DNA of 64,000 nt from JBOCEF01 sp050586345 (GTDB lineage: Bacteria; Pseudomonadota; Alphaproteobacteria; Rhodobacterales; Rhodobacteraceae), in assembly GCF_050586345.1 (NCBI RefSeq), contig NZ_JBOCEF010000022.1, forward strand, positions 8,702-72,701, given 5' to 3'. Position 1 is the stretch's first letter, and each line of letters begins with the position of its first letter. The notes beneath the pieces are model-generated. The model saw only the letters and a list, made by a program, of their open reading frames with translations. It ran no database searches and was not told where the DNA came from. Both the position numbers and the translations under genes were made by a program. Below, one piece after another: positions 44,586-52,725 of the stretch.

Positions 44586-45049
44586 CCCGCTTCTCCATCC
44601 GCCGCCAGGTCGAGTTCAACCACTGCGACCCCGCCGGCCTCGTGTTCTATCCGCGCTATTACGAGATGATCTCGGCGCTGGTCGAACGCTTCTTCGCAGA
44701 AGGCCTCGGCCATGACTGGTGCGAGATGGGCGATGCGGGCCTCTGCACCCCCATGGGCAAGATCGAGACGCGCTTCACCGCGCCCTCGCGCCTCGGGGAC
44801 TGGCTCACGCTCTCGTTGGCCGTCTCCCGGCTCGGCCGCGCCTCGGTCGGCTTCGACCTCATGTGCGAGACCGCGGGCGGCCCCCGCTTCACCGGGTCCG
44901 CCACCTCGATCTGCGCCGACATGAAGGCGGGGCGGGCCCAGCCCTGGCCCGGGCCGATCCGCGCCGCCTTCACCCCCTGGCTTCCCATTCCCGGCGACGC
45001 CTCCTCCCCCGCCGCCGCCCCCGATATGCAGAAAGCAGCTTTCCGATGA
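44582..45049 (+). CDS. Hotdog acyl-CoA thioesterase (4HBT family)
   Basis: A 155-residue hotdog protein with the 4-hydroxybenzoyl-CoA thioesterase active-site motif HCDPAGLVFYPRYYEM (about 14-29) including the catalytic Asp. Both ends overlap neighbouring genes by 4 nt, so it is translationally embedded in the monooxygenase operon. It is a second thioesterase besides the divergent one at 40854. It could release gentisate-like or alicyclic acids from CoA, or clear stalled CoA esters. Confidence 0.86.
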   Translation: MTRFSIRRQVEFNHCDPAGLVFYPRYYEMISALVERFFAEGLGHDWCEMGDAGLCTPMGKIETRFTAPSRLGDWLTLSLAVSRLGRASVGFDLMCETAGGPRFTGSATSICADMKAGRAQPWPGPIRAAFTPWLPIPGDASSPAAAPDMQKAAFR

Positions 45050-45459
45050 CCGACATGTCCCCCCACCGTTTCCTCAACCCCGACGACTGGACCCCGCCGC
45101 GCGGCTATGCCAACGGCGTGGTCTCGGAAGGGCGCATGCTGTTCACCGGCGGGCTGGTCGGCTGGAACGCCGAACAGAAGTTCGAGCGCACCGACCTCGT
45201 CGGCCAGTTCGAACAGGTGCTGGAGAACATCGTCGCCGTCCTCGAATGCGGCGGCGCGCGCCCCGAGCACCTGGTGCGGCTGACCTGGTACATCACCGAC
45301 CGGGACGAGTACCTCGCGAACACGCGCGAGCTGGGCGCGGTCTACCGCCGGATCCTCGGGCGCCACTTCCCCGCCATGGCCGTGGTGCAGGTCGTGGCGC
45401 TGATGGAGGAGGCCGCGAAGATCGAGATCGAGGCCACCGCCGTCATCCCCCACGCCTGA
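45046..45459 (+). CDS. RidA/YjgF family protein in the aryl-CoA operon
   Basis: A 137-residue RidA-type protein longer at the N-terminus than canonical RidA, with LFTGGLVGWNAEQKF and a late ALMEEAAKIEIEATAVI strand. The usual Arg of RidA subfamily 1 (in R-x-x-V/T) is replaced here, so it may belong to another Rid subgroup. It overlaps the thioesterase gene. An enamine/imine-hydrolysing role would fit nitrogen removal from 2-aminobenzoyl-CoA-derived intermediates. That is inference from the operon. Confidence 0.82.
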   Translation: MTDMSPHRFLNPDDWTPPRGYANGVVSEGRMLFTGGLVGWNAEQKFERTDLVGQFEQVLENIVAVLECGGARPEHLVRLTWYITDRDEYLANTRELGAVYRRILGRHFPAMAVVQVVALMEEAAKIEIEATAVIPHA

Positions 45460-45500
45460 CCTTCGCGCCGGGCGCCGCCCGCCGAAGGCCCATGCCGCCC

Positions 45501-45529
45501 CCCCCCCGCGCCCGCCGCGGGGGGGTTTT
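45501..45529 (+). terminator. Rho-independent terminator of the monooxygenase operon
   Basis: A perfect 10-bp stem (45501-45510 with 45516-45525), 5-nt loop and TTTT tail lie 42 nt after the RidA stop. It separates the operon from the next SDR gene, which must have its own promoter or rely on read-through. Confidence 0.82.
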
Positions 45530-45728
45530 GCGTGCGCGCCCGCGCGACGGGCGGCTTTCCCCCGCGGCAAGGGCGGCGCTCATGACGATCCCTCATGGCG
45601 TTCAGTGGCGCGGGCGGGCTGATCCGGGGCCCCGCGCGCGCCACGTTCTGCACCGAGGGCGGCGGGCCCCCTCCCCTCCTCCCCCCCCGCGCCGCCGCGA
45701 TCCGACGCACAGAAGGAAAGGCCCCGCC

Positions 45729-46496
45729 ATGCGCAAGATGCTCCAGGGACAGACCGCCATCATCACCGGCGCCAGCAAGGGGATCGGCCGCGCCATCGCC
45801 GAACTCTTCGCCGAGGAAGGCGCCAATGTCGTCATCACCGCCCGCCACGAGGGCCCGCTCAACGACACCGCCGAGGCGATCCGCGCAAGCGGCGGCCAGG
45901 CGCTGGCCGTGACCGCCGACAGCGCCGACCCGGACGCCCCCTCGGCCGTGTTCAAGGCCGCCATCGACGCCTTCGGCGAGGTCGACATCATGGTCAACAA
46001 CGCCGGGGTCGGCGAGATGTTCGCGGTCGAGAAGACCACCGACGATCATTTCCAGCAGATCATGGACATCAACCTCGTCGGCCCGTTCCGCTTCTGCCGC
46101 GAGGCGATCAACCACATGATGCCGCGGGGCGAGGGGCGGATCATCAATGTCAGCTCGGTCAACGGCACGACCCCGATCTGCGGCGTCGCCTACACGACCA
46201 CCAAGGGCGGCATCAACACCATGACCCTCAACATCGCCATGCGCCTGTCGGGCACGAAGATCCGCTGCAACGCCATCGCGCCGGGCGTCACCGACACCGA
46301 CGCCGCCCGCGCCTGGGCGGCGGGCGAACAGGAAGGCGGCGGCGAGATGCTGGAGTTCTCGGACAAGTACACCAACACCACCGTCCCCTCGACCGAACCG
46401 ATCGACCAGGCCTATGCCGCGCTCTACCTCGCGTCCGACATGGGCCGGGCGGTCACCGGCCAGGTGATCCAGGTCGATAACGGCCAGTTCCTCTGA
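45729..46496 (+). CDS. Short-chain dehydrogenase/reductase
   Basis: A 255-residue SDR with TGASKGIG near 14-21, NNAG near 92 and the active-site set S (NVSSVNG) and Y-x3-K (YTTTK). The ARHEG after strand 2 suggests NADP. AAGGAAAGG precedes the ATG. It follows the operon terminator but keeps the same strand and is probably part of the catabolic island. It ends the island; the polysaccharide genes begin after it in the opposite direction. Confidence 0.86.
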   Translation: MRKMLQGQTAIITGASKGIGRAIAELFAEEGANVVITARHEGPLNDTAEAIRASGGQALAVTADSADPDAPSAVFKAAIDAFGEVDIMVNNAGVGEMFAVEKTTDDHFQQIMDINLVGPFRFCREAINHMMPRGEGRIINVSSVNGTTPICGVAYTTTKGGINTMTLNIAMRLSGTKIRCNAIAPGVTDTDAARAWAAGEQEGGGEMLEFSDKYTNTTVPSTEPIDQAYAALYLASDMGRAVTGQVIQVDNGQFL

Positions 46497-46533
46497 AGAC
46501 CGCGCGCGGGGGGCCGGGGGCGCCGGGCGCCGC

Positions 46534-47370
46534 TCAGCCCCCGCGCAGCCGCCGCAGCAGCCCCAGCGCCGCCATCCTGAGGCGCGAGCGCAGCAGCCGC
46601 GATCCATAGGCCGCCAGCAGCGCCCCCCTGCCCGCCCGGGCCGGGGGGTGCGCGCGCAGGTGCCGGGCCATGGAGCGGAACAGCTCCGCATAGGGCCGCC
46701 CCGTCGCGTAGCGGTCCGAGATCCGCGCCCCGTCATGCATCCGGTAGTGATAGAGCGCCTCGGGCACGTAGCTGTAATCGGGCATCCCCGACAGCGCCCG
46801 CAGCATGAAGTCGAGGTCCTGCATCCGGTCCAGCGCCGTGTTCCAGCGCATCCCCGCCGGCAGCGCCGCGCGGCGGAAGATGATGGCGGAGTTGGAGGGG
46901 CTGCGGAACCCGGTGACGAAGGCCTCGGGCGGGTAGTCGTTCGACACCCGGCGCAGCGGGCGCCCGTCGGCGTCCACCACCAGGTAATCGGCGATGCAGC
47001 AGGACGTCCCTTCCCGCTCCATCGCGCCGATCTGGGTCGAGAGCTTTTCGGGCGGGATCGCGTCGTCGGAATCGAGGAACAGCAGGAAGGCGCCCGCGGC
47101 CATCTCCATCCCCCGGTTGCGCGCCGCGCAGGCGCCGGCATTGGCCTGGCGGACGGCGCGCACCGCCTTGCCCGGCGGATGCGCCGCCGCCGCCAGCGCC
47201 GTGCACAGCGCGAAGCTGTCATCGGTGGAGCCGTCATCGACCAGGATCACCTCCACCGCCCCGTAATCCTGCGCAAGGCAGCTTTGCACCGTCGCGCCAA
47301 GCTCCGCCGCCCGGTTGTAGACCGGGATGACGATGGAGCAGAGCGGCGGCGGGGCGGCGGCGGCGGTCAT
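46534..47370 (-). CDS. Glycosyltransferase family 2
   Basis: A 278-residue GT-A protein with CSIVIPVYNRAAELGATV near 10, VDDGSTDDS near 43-51 and the DxD-type LFLDSDDAI near 93-101. There are no membrane helices, so it is a cytosolic or peripheral enzyme adding a sugar to a lipid-linked intermediate or surface polysaccharide. It diverges from the methyltransferase gene. The donor sugar is not predictable. Confidence 0.86.
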   Translation of the reverse strand: MTAAAAPPPLCSIVIPVYNRAAELGATVQSCLAQDYGAVEVILVDDGSTDDSFALCTALAAAAHPPGKAVRAVRQANAGACAARNRGMEMAAGAFLLFLDSDDAIPPEKLSTQIGAMEREGTSCCIADYLVVDADGRPLRRVSNDYPPEAFVTGFRSPSNSAIIFRRAALPAGMRWNTALDRMQDLDFMLRALSGMPDYSYVPEALYHYRMHDGARISDRYATGRPYAELFRSMARHLRAHPPARAGRGALLAAYGSRLLRSRLRMAALGLLRRLRGG

Positions 47371-47636
47371 CGGCGGGGCGGGCCTTCGGGCGCGGGCGGC
47401 GGGGATGCCGGCGGCGGGGATGCGGTGGGCGGGGCCCCGGCCGCGGGGAGGCGGGCGGCGGGGACGGGCTCGGCGGGACAGGGGCCCCAAGTCTTGACCC
47501 GAAACCGCCCGCCGCGCGACGGGGCGTCCCGCCGCGGCGCGGCCCCCTTCCCCTTCGCCCGCCGCTGGGGCATCGTTCGCGGGCGCGCCCGGGACGGACC
47601 CGGGGACCGGCGCCGACCGCGGGGGGGGGATCAAGC

Positions 47637-48347
47637 ATGACCAGCAGCGCCAGGATGGCCGCGCGCAGGGTTCTTCGGGCGCTCAGGCCCGCCCGGACGG
47701 TGCGCCATTGCCCGATCTGCGGCTGGCGCGGCGCCCGGTTCGACACCGGCGGCACGGCGGCCAAGCAGCGGATCGACGCGCGCTGCCCCGGCTGCGGCGG
47801 GTTCGAACGCCACCGCCTCGCCTATCACGTGGCCGAAACCGCCGCCGAGCTCGACTTCTCGCGCGTGCTGCATGTCGCGCCGGAACGCGAGCTGTCGAAA
47901 TGGCTCCGCGGCAAGGCGGCGGAGTACCTGAGCATCGACCTCTACAACGAGGCGATGGCGAAGATGGACGTCACAGACCTCGAGCTCGAGGACGGGTCCT
48001 ACACGCTGTTCTGGGCCTCGCACGTGCTCGAACACGTCCCCGAGGACCGCAAGGCCATCGCCGAGATCCACCGCGTCCTCGCCCCCGGCGGCAAGGCGGT
48101 GATCCAGGTGCCGATCTGGCGGCTGAAGACCTTCGAGGACCCCTCCGCCACCACCCCCGAGCGGCGGCTGGAGCTGTTCTACCAGGACGATCACGTCCGG
48201 CTTTACGGCCTCGACATCATGGAGCGGTTCGAGGCCCAGGGCTTCCGCGCCGAGGTGGTCCGGGCGCAGGATTTCGGGCCCGAGACGCTGCTGACGCTCG
48301 GGCTGTCCTTCGCCTCGACCGACGAGGTGTTCATCTTCACCAAGTGA
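47637..48347 (+). CDS. SAM-dependent methyltransferase with N-terminal zinc ribbon
   Basis: A 236-residue protein. Residues 25-57 hold two paired Cys motifs (CPICGWRG and CPGCGG), a likely structural zinc ribbon. The Methyltransf_11 region follows, with VLHVAPE motif I near 78-84, WASHVLEHVPEDRKA near 124-138 and LAPGGKAVIQVPI near 147-159. It is the only plus-strand gene of the polysaccharide block and is convergent with the next glycosyltransferase. The type with a Cys-rich N-terminus often modifies sugars or lipid-linked saccharides. The target is unknown. Confidence 0.82.
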   Translation: MTSSARMAARRVLRALRPARTVRHCPICGWRGARFDTGGTAAKQRIDARCPGCGGFERHRLAYHVAETAAELDFSRVLHVAPERELSKWLRGKAAEYLSIDLYNEAMAKMDVTDLELEDGSYTLFWASHVLEHVPEDRKAIAEIHRVLAPGGKAVIQVPIWRLKTFEDPSATTPERRLELFYQDDHVRLYGLDIMERFEAQGFRAEVVRAQDFGPETLLTLGLSFASTDEVFIFTK

Positions 48348-48367
48348 TGGGCGGCGCCGCGCCCCCC

Positions 48368-49234
48368 TCAGCCCCGCGCCGCGCGCCAGGCCTTCAGGCG
48401 GCGATAGAGCAGGTAGGGCGGCCACCAGGCCGCGTGCAGCGCGGCGACCCAGGCCCGCCGCAGCCCCCCCGCGCCGGGGCGGTGCAGGGCGTGGATCCGC
48501 CGCTCCTCGCCCAGCCGGCGCGCCACCGAGGGCCAGTCGCGGCGCGAGCTGACGCCGCCGTCATCCATCGTCGCCAGCACGCCCCCCGGCAGGCGGCAGC
48601 GCGCCCCGGCCCGCATCGCGCGCAGGAAGAACTCGTAATCCATCGCCACCCGCCAGCCGCCGTCGAAGCCGCCGATCCGCTCGAACAGCGCCCGGCGGCA
48701 GAAGGCGCCCTGGTGGGGGATGGTGGTCTTCAGCTCGGTCTTCAGCCACAGGCCGGTGGCGCGGTAGGGCCGCCGCTCCGGGCCGATGGCGACGTCGCAG
48801 GACACGATCTGCTCGCCCGCCGCCGCCGCCGCGTGCAGGGCGGGGACGACACGGGCCAGCGCGTCCGGCCCGTCGAACAGGTCCCCGGCATGGAGGAACA
48901 GGATCCACTCGCCCCGCGCCAGCGCCGCGCCCTTGTTCATCGCGTCGGCGATGCCGCCGTCGGGCTCCGAGATCCAGCGGATCCCCTCGCGCCCCGCCAG
49001 CCACTCGGCCGTCCCGTCGGTCGAGCCGCCGTCGATCACGACATGCTCCACCGCGCCCGGCTCCACCGCGCCCGCCTCCACCGCGCCCGGGCCGCCCGCG
49101 CCCAGGGCCTGGGCGGCGACGCTTTCGGCGGTGCGCACGACCCCCGCGCGCACGTTGAAGGCCGCGGTGACGACCGAGACGAGCGGGCGCGGCGCCTCCG
49201 GCTCCGCGACCGGCGGGATCGGCGGCGCGCTCAT
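48368..49234 (-). CDS. Glycosyltransferase family 2 (WcaA/Wbb type)
   Basis: A 288-residue GT-A protein with VSVVTAAFNVRAGVVRT near 19, IDGGSTDGT near 67-75, EPDGGIADAMNKG near 90-102 and a FLHAGD acceptor-side motif. An insert near residues 45-62 (GAGGPGAVEAGAVEPGAVE) comes from a 15-bp tandem repeat. Its ATG overlaps the fcl stop by 4 nt. It is the distal gene of the gmd-fcl group and may transfer fucose or a neighbouring sugar. Confidence 0.86.
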   Translation of the reverse strand: MSAPPIPPVAEPEAPRPLVSVVTAAFNVRAGVVRTAESVAAQALGAGGPGAVEAGAVEPGAVEHVVIDGGSTDGTAEWLAGREGIRWISEPDGGIADAMNKGAALARGEWILFLHAGDLFDGPDALARVVPALHAAAAAGEQIVSCDVAIGPERRPYRATGLWLKTELKTTIPHQGAFCRRALFERIGGFDGGWRVAMDYEFFLRAMRAGARCRLPGGVLATMDDGGVSSRRDWPSVARRLGEERRIHALHRPGAGGLRRAWVAALHAAWWPPYLLYRRLKAWRAARG

Positions 49235-50292
49235 CGCGGCGCGCCGCCCCTTGCGCCGTCCCGGGCCCCGCCCCGGGCGCCGCCCCGGGCGCCGAACGGG
49301 TCGTCCATCGCGGCCAGCGCGTCATGCAGCGCCTGCATCCCCGCCTCCAGCCCGATCGAGGGCCGCCAGCCGAGCGCCGCCATCCGCCCCACGTCCAGCC
49401 GCTTCAGCGGCGTGCCGTCGGGTTTCGACAGATCCCGCGTGACCTCGCCCGTCATCCCCGCGACCTTCATCGCCAGCCGCGCCAGCTCGAGGATCGAGAC
49501 ATCCTCGCCGCAGCCGAGATTCACCGTCCCCGCGTCGGAATAGCGTGTCATCAGGTGCACCAGCCCGTCGGCGCAGTCGTCGACATGCAGGAACTCGCGC
49601 CGCGGCGACCCGGTGCCCCAGATCTCGATGCTCTCGCGCCCCGCCGCCTTCGCCTCCATCGCCTTGCGCAGCAGGGCCGGCAGCACGTGGCTCCCCTCCG
49701 GGTCGTAATTGTCGCCCGGCCCGTAAAGGTTGGTGGGCATGGCCGAGATGAAGTCGCAGCCATGCTCGGCCCGGTAGGTCTCGGCCAGCTTCAGCCCGGC
49801 GATCTTGGCGATGGCGTAGCCCTCGTTGGTCTTCTCCAGCGGGCCGGTCAGCAGCGCGTCCTCGGTGATCGGCTGCGCCGCGTCGCGCGGATAGATGCAG
49901 GAGGAGCCGAGGAACAGCATCTTCTCCACGCCCGCCGCCCGCGCCGCCTCGGTGACGCTCGCCGCGATCATCAGGTTCTCGTACAGGAACGTGGCCGGGC
50001 GCGCGGCGTTGGCGAGGATCCCGCCGACGCGCGCCGCGGCCATGAACACCGCGTCAGGGCGCGCGCGCGTCATGAAGGCCAGCGTCGCGGCGGGATCGCG
50101 CAGGTCCAGCGTCTCGCGCCCCGCGGTCAGCACCTCGCACTCCTCGGCGGCGAGGCGCCGGACCAGCGCGGCGCCGACCATGCCGCGATGCCCGGCCACG
50201 AAGACCCGCTTGCCGCGCAGCGAGTAGAGGGGGGCGGGGGCCGCCTCGGCTTGGGCGGTCCCGGCGGCGGGGGCCTCGGTCCGGTCAGTCAT
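49231..50292 (-). CDS. fcl: GDP-L-fucose synthase
   Basis: A 353-residue extended SDR (3,5-epimerase/4-reductase) that converts GDP-4-keto-6-deoxy-mannose to GDP-L-fucose. GHRGMVG near 34-40 is the NADP loop, with FLGSSCIYPRDAAQPI near 127-142 and the catalytic Tyr-x3-Lys in YAIAK near 158. The last 20 residues are a tandem RGGARGGARDG tail coded by a short repeat. The gene overlaps gmd by 8 nt. Confidence 0.93.
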   Translation of the reverse strand: MTDRTEAPAAGTAQAEAAPAPLYSLRGKRVFVAGHRGMVGAALVRRLAAEECEVLTAGRETLDLRDPAATLAFMTRARPDAVFMAAARVGGILANAARPATFLYENLMIAASVTEAARAAGVEKMLFLGSSCIYPRDAAQPITEDALLTGPLEKTNEGYAIAKIAGLKLAETYRAEHGCDFISAMPTNLYGPGDNYDPEGSHVLPALLRKAMEAKAAGRESIEIWGTGSPRREFLHVDDCADGLVHLMTRYSDAGTVNLGCGEDVSILELARLAMKVAGMTGEVTRDLSKPDGTPLKRLDVGRMAALGWRPSIGLEAGMQALHDALAAMDDPFGARGGARGGARDGARGGAPR

Positions 50293-51349
50293 TGCGTTCC
50301 ACCCGGTCCCGCTCCTGCGCCACGACCTTCAGGTCGGCGCGCACCATCTCCTCGACCATCGCCTCGAAGGTCGTGGTCGGGCGCCAGCCCAGCACCCGTT
50401 CGGCCTTCGACGCGTCGCCGAGCAGCCTGTCCACCTCGGTCGGGCGGAAATAGCGCGGATCGACCCGCACAAGCGCCGCGCCGGTCGCGGCGTCGCGGCC
50501 GATCTCCTCCACCCCCGCGCCCTCCCAGGCGATGCGGCGGCCGACGCAGGCGAAGGCGGCCTCGACGAAGGCGCGCACGGTGAAGGCGCGGCCCGTCGCC
50601 AGCACGTAATCATCGGGCGCGTCCTGCTGCAGCATCCGCCACATGCCTTCCACGTAGTCGCGCGCATGGCCCCAGTCGCGCGAGGCGTCGAGATTGCCCA
50701 GGAACAGCTCCGCCTGCAGCCCCAGCTCGATCGCCGCCACCGCGCGGGTGATCTTGCGGGTCACGAAGGTCTCGCCGCGCAGCGGGCTTTCATGGTTGAA
50801 CAGGATGCCGTTGGAGGCGTGCATCCCGTAGGCCTCGCGGTAATTCACCGTGATCCAGTAGGCATAGGCCTTGGCCGCGGCATAGGGCGAGCGGGGCCGG
50901 AAGGGCGTCGTCTCGGTCTGCGGCGTCTCCAGCACCTTGCCGTAGAGCTCGGAGGTCGAGGCCTGGTAGAAGCGCGCGGTCTTCTCCATCCCCAGGATGC
51001 GGATCGCCTCGAGCAGCCGCAGCGTGCCCAGCCCGTCGGCATTGGCGGTGTATTCGGGGGTCTCGAAGCTGACCTGGACATGGGACTGGGCGGCGAGGTT
51101 GTAGATCTCGTCCGGCTGCACCTCCTGCACGATGCGGATCAGGTTGGTGCTGTCGTTCATGTCGCCATAGTGCAGCCGCAGCCGCACGCCGGATTCGTGC
51201 GGGTCCTGGTAGAGGTGGTCGATCCGCCCGGTGTTGAACGAGGAGGACCGCCGCTTGATCCCGTGGACCATGTACCCCTTGGCGAGCAGCAGCTCCGCCA
51301 GGTAGGCGCCGTCCTGGCCGGTGACGCCGGTGATCAGCGCTGTCTTCAT
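50285..51349 (-). CDS. gmd: GDP-mannose 4,6-dehydratase
   Basis: A 354-residue dehydratase, full family length. TGVTGQDGAYLAELL (8-22) is the nucleotide-binding motif, IKRRSSSFNTGRIDHLY (about 36-52) is diagnostic for Gmd, and the active site shows STSELYGK and YAAAK near 155. It makes the precursor for Fcl. AGGAACACG precedes the ATG. A 150-nt gap with GC runs separates it from the pyruvyltransferase-type gene. Confidence 0.95.
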   Translation of the reverse strand: MKTALITGVTGQDGAYLAELLLAKGYMVHGIKRRSSSFNTGRIDHLYQDPHESGVRLRLHYGDMNDSTNLIRIVQEVQPDEIYNLAAQSHVQVSFETPEYTANADGLGTLRLLEAIRILGMEKTARFYQASTSELYGKVLETPQTETTPFRPRSPYAAAKAYAYWITVNYREAYGMHASNGILFNHESPLRGETFVTRKITRAVAAIELGLQAELFLGNLDASRDWGHARDYVEGMWRMLQQDAPDDYVLATGRAFTVRAFVEAAFACVGRRIAWEGAGVEEIGRDAATGAALVRVDPRYFRPTEVDRLLGDASKAERVLGWRPTTTFEAMVEEMVRADLKVVAQERDRVERND

Positions 51350-51499
51350 GTCGTGTTCCTGTTCCGTGACGCGTGGGGGAGACGCGGACTGCGCCGCACT
51401 CTAGCGCGCCGGGCGGCGGGGGGAACCCGTGTTCCGGCGCCGCGGGGGGGGGGAGGCCGCCCCCCGCCCCGCCCGGCGGTTCCGCCGCCCGCCCAACCG

Positions 51500-52714
51500 T
51501 CAGCCCGCCGCGCCGCCAGCCCCCGCGCCCGCGCCGACGCCCGCGGCGAGGCGCGCGGCGACATCCGCCCACATCCGGTCCAGTTCGGCGATCCGCCGGT
51601 CGGCGGCGGCGGCGATGCGGGCGCGGGCGGCGGCGTTCGCCCCCGGCGCCAGCGCCGCGCGCACCCGGGCCGCCATCTCCCCCGGCCCTTCCCCCGGCCC
51701 CAGCATCGCGCCCGCGCAGTCGAGGTCGCGCATCAGCTCGTCATACTTGTGCGACCAGCCGATCCCGAGGCAGGGAACCCCGCAGGACAGCGCCGCGACC
51801 AGCGCGTGAAAGCGCGACCCGACCACCAGCGCCGCCCGCGACAGGATGCGCTTGAGCGCCAGCGGGTCGGCCTCCTCGACGATCGCCGCCGCCGCATCCG
51901 CGCCGAAGCCCGGCAGGTCCGCCAGCCGCCCGGCCAGCGCCGCCGCCAGCGCCCGGTCCTCGCCCCGCGCGTCATGGACCACGATGCGCACCGGCCGGGC
52001 CTCCGCCGCCGCCGCCCGCGCCGCGGCCTCGAGCAGCGAAAGATACGCGCCCTCGTCCCGCCCGCCCTGGTCGAGCATCCGCACGTTCGGCACCAGGATC
52101 AGCGGCGCGTCGGGGGCGGCCGCCACCCGCTCCACCCCCACAGGCAGGGTCATGTCGGGGCAGAGCGCGAGGGTCCCCGCCCCCGGCGCCGCCCGCCGCG
52201 CATGGGACAGCGAGACGCCGTCGCGCGCATAGATCACGTCCGCGGCGGCGGCGGTGCGGGCGAAGGCAGCGCGGGTGCGCGGGGTCTCGAACGGCCCCAG
52301 CGCCTGGGGCAGCAGGATCACCGGCTTGCCGCGGGCGCGGTACCACTCGGCGAGGCGCGCGAAATCCTCGGTCGGGCGCGGCCCCCACTGGTCGGTGTAG
52401 GAGAACCCCGCCAGGTCCACCAGCGCGTCCACCCGCCCCAGCGGGACATGGCCGAAGGACCGGGCGGCGACGGGCGCCAACGCCGCCGAGGCCGCGATCT
52501 GCAGCGCCAGCCCGGGGCGGAAGAAGCGCCCGCCCATCCAGCCGCGCCGCCAGAGCAGGGTCTCGAACCCCGCCCGCTCCTCCGCGGTTCCGACGCAGGC
52601 GTCGAGCGCGAAGCGCGCCCCCGGCAGGCGCGCCGACAGCTCCTGCACCGTCACCTCCAGCATCTTGCGCGCGCCGCGATTGGCGAACTGGCCGCCGTGA
52701 AGCTCGATCAGCAT
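51500..52714 (-). CDS. Polysaccharide pyruvyltransferase family protein
   Basis: A 404-residue protein of the PS_pyruv_trans family. The N-terminus reads IELHGGQFANRGARKML, the middle has VILLPQALGPFETPRTRAAF near 145-164 and the C-terminus holds VVGSRFHALVAALSCGVPCLGIGWSHKYDELM near 295-325 with the conserved RxHA/S element. Members add pyruvate ketals to sugars or act as related transferases. The C-terminal tail is Gly/Ala repeats. It lies 11 nt from the flippase gene. Confidence 0.82.
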   Translation of the reverse strand: MLIELHGGQFANRGARKMLEVTVQELSARLPGARFALDACVGTAEERAGFETLLWRRGWMGGRFFRPGLALQIAASAALAPVAARSFGHVPLGRVDALVDLAGFSYTDQWGPRPTEDFARLAEWYRARGKPVILLPQALGPFETPRTRAAFARTAAAADVIYARDGVSLSHARRAAPGAGTLALCPDMTLPVGVERVAAAPDAPLILVPNVRMLDQGGRDEGAYLSLLEAAARAAAAEARPVRIVVHDARGEDRALAAALAGRLADLPGFGADAAAAIVEEADPLALKRILSRAALVVGSRFHALVAALSCGVPCLGIGWSHKYDELMRDLDCAGAMLGPGEGPGEMAARVRAALAPGANAAARARIAAAADRRIAELDRMWADVAARLAAGVGAGAGAGGAAG

Positions 52715-52725
52715 CCCCGTCTCCC

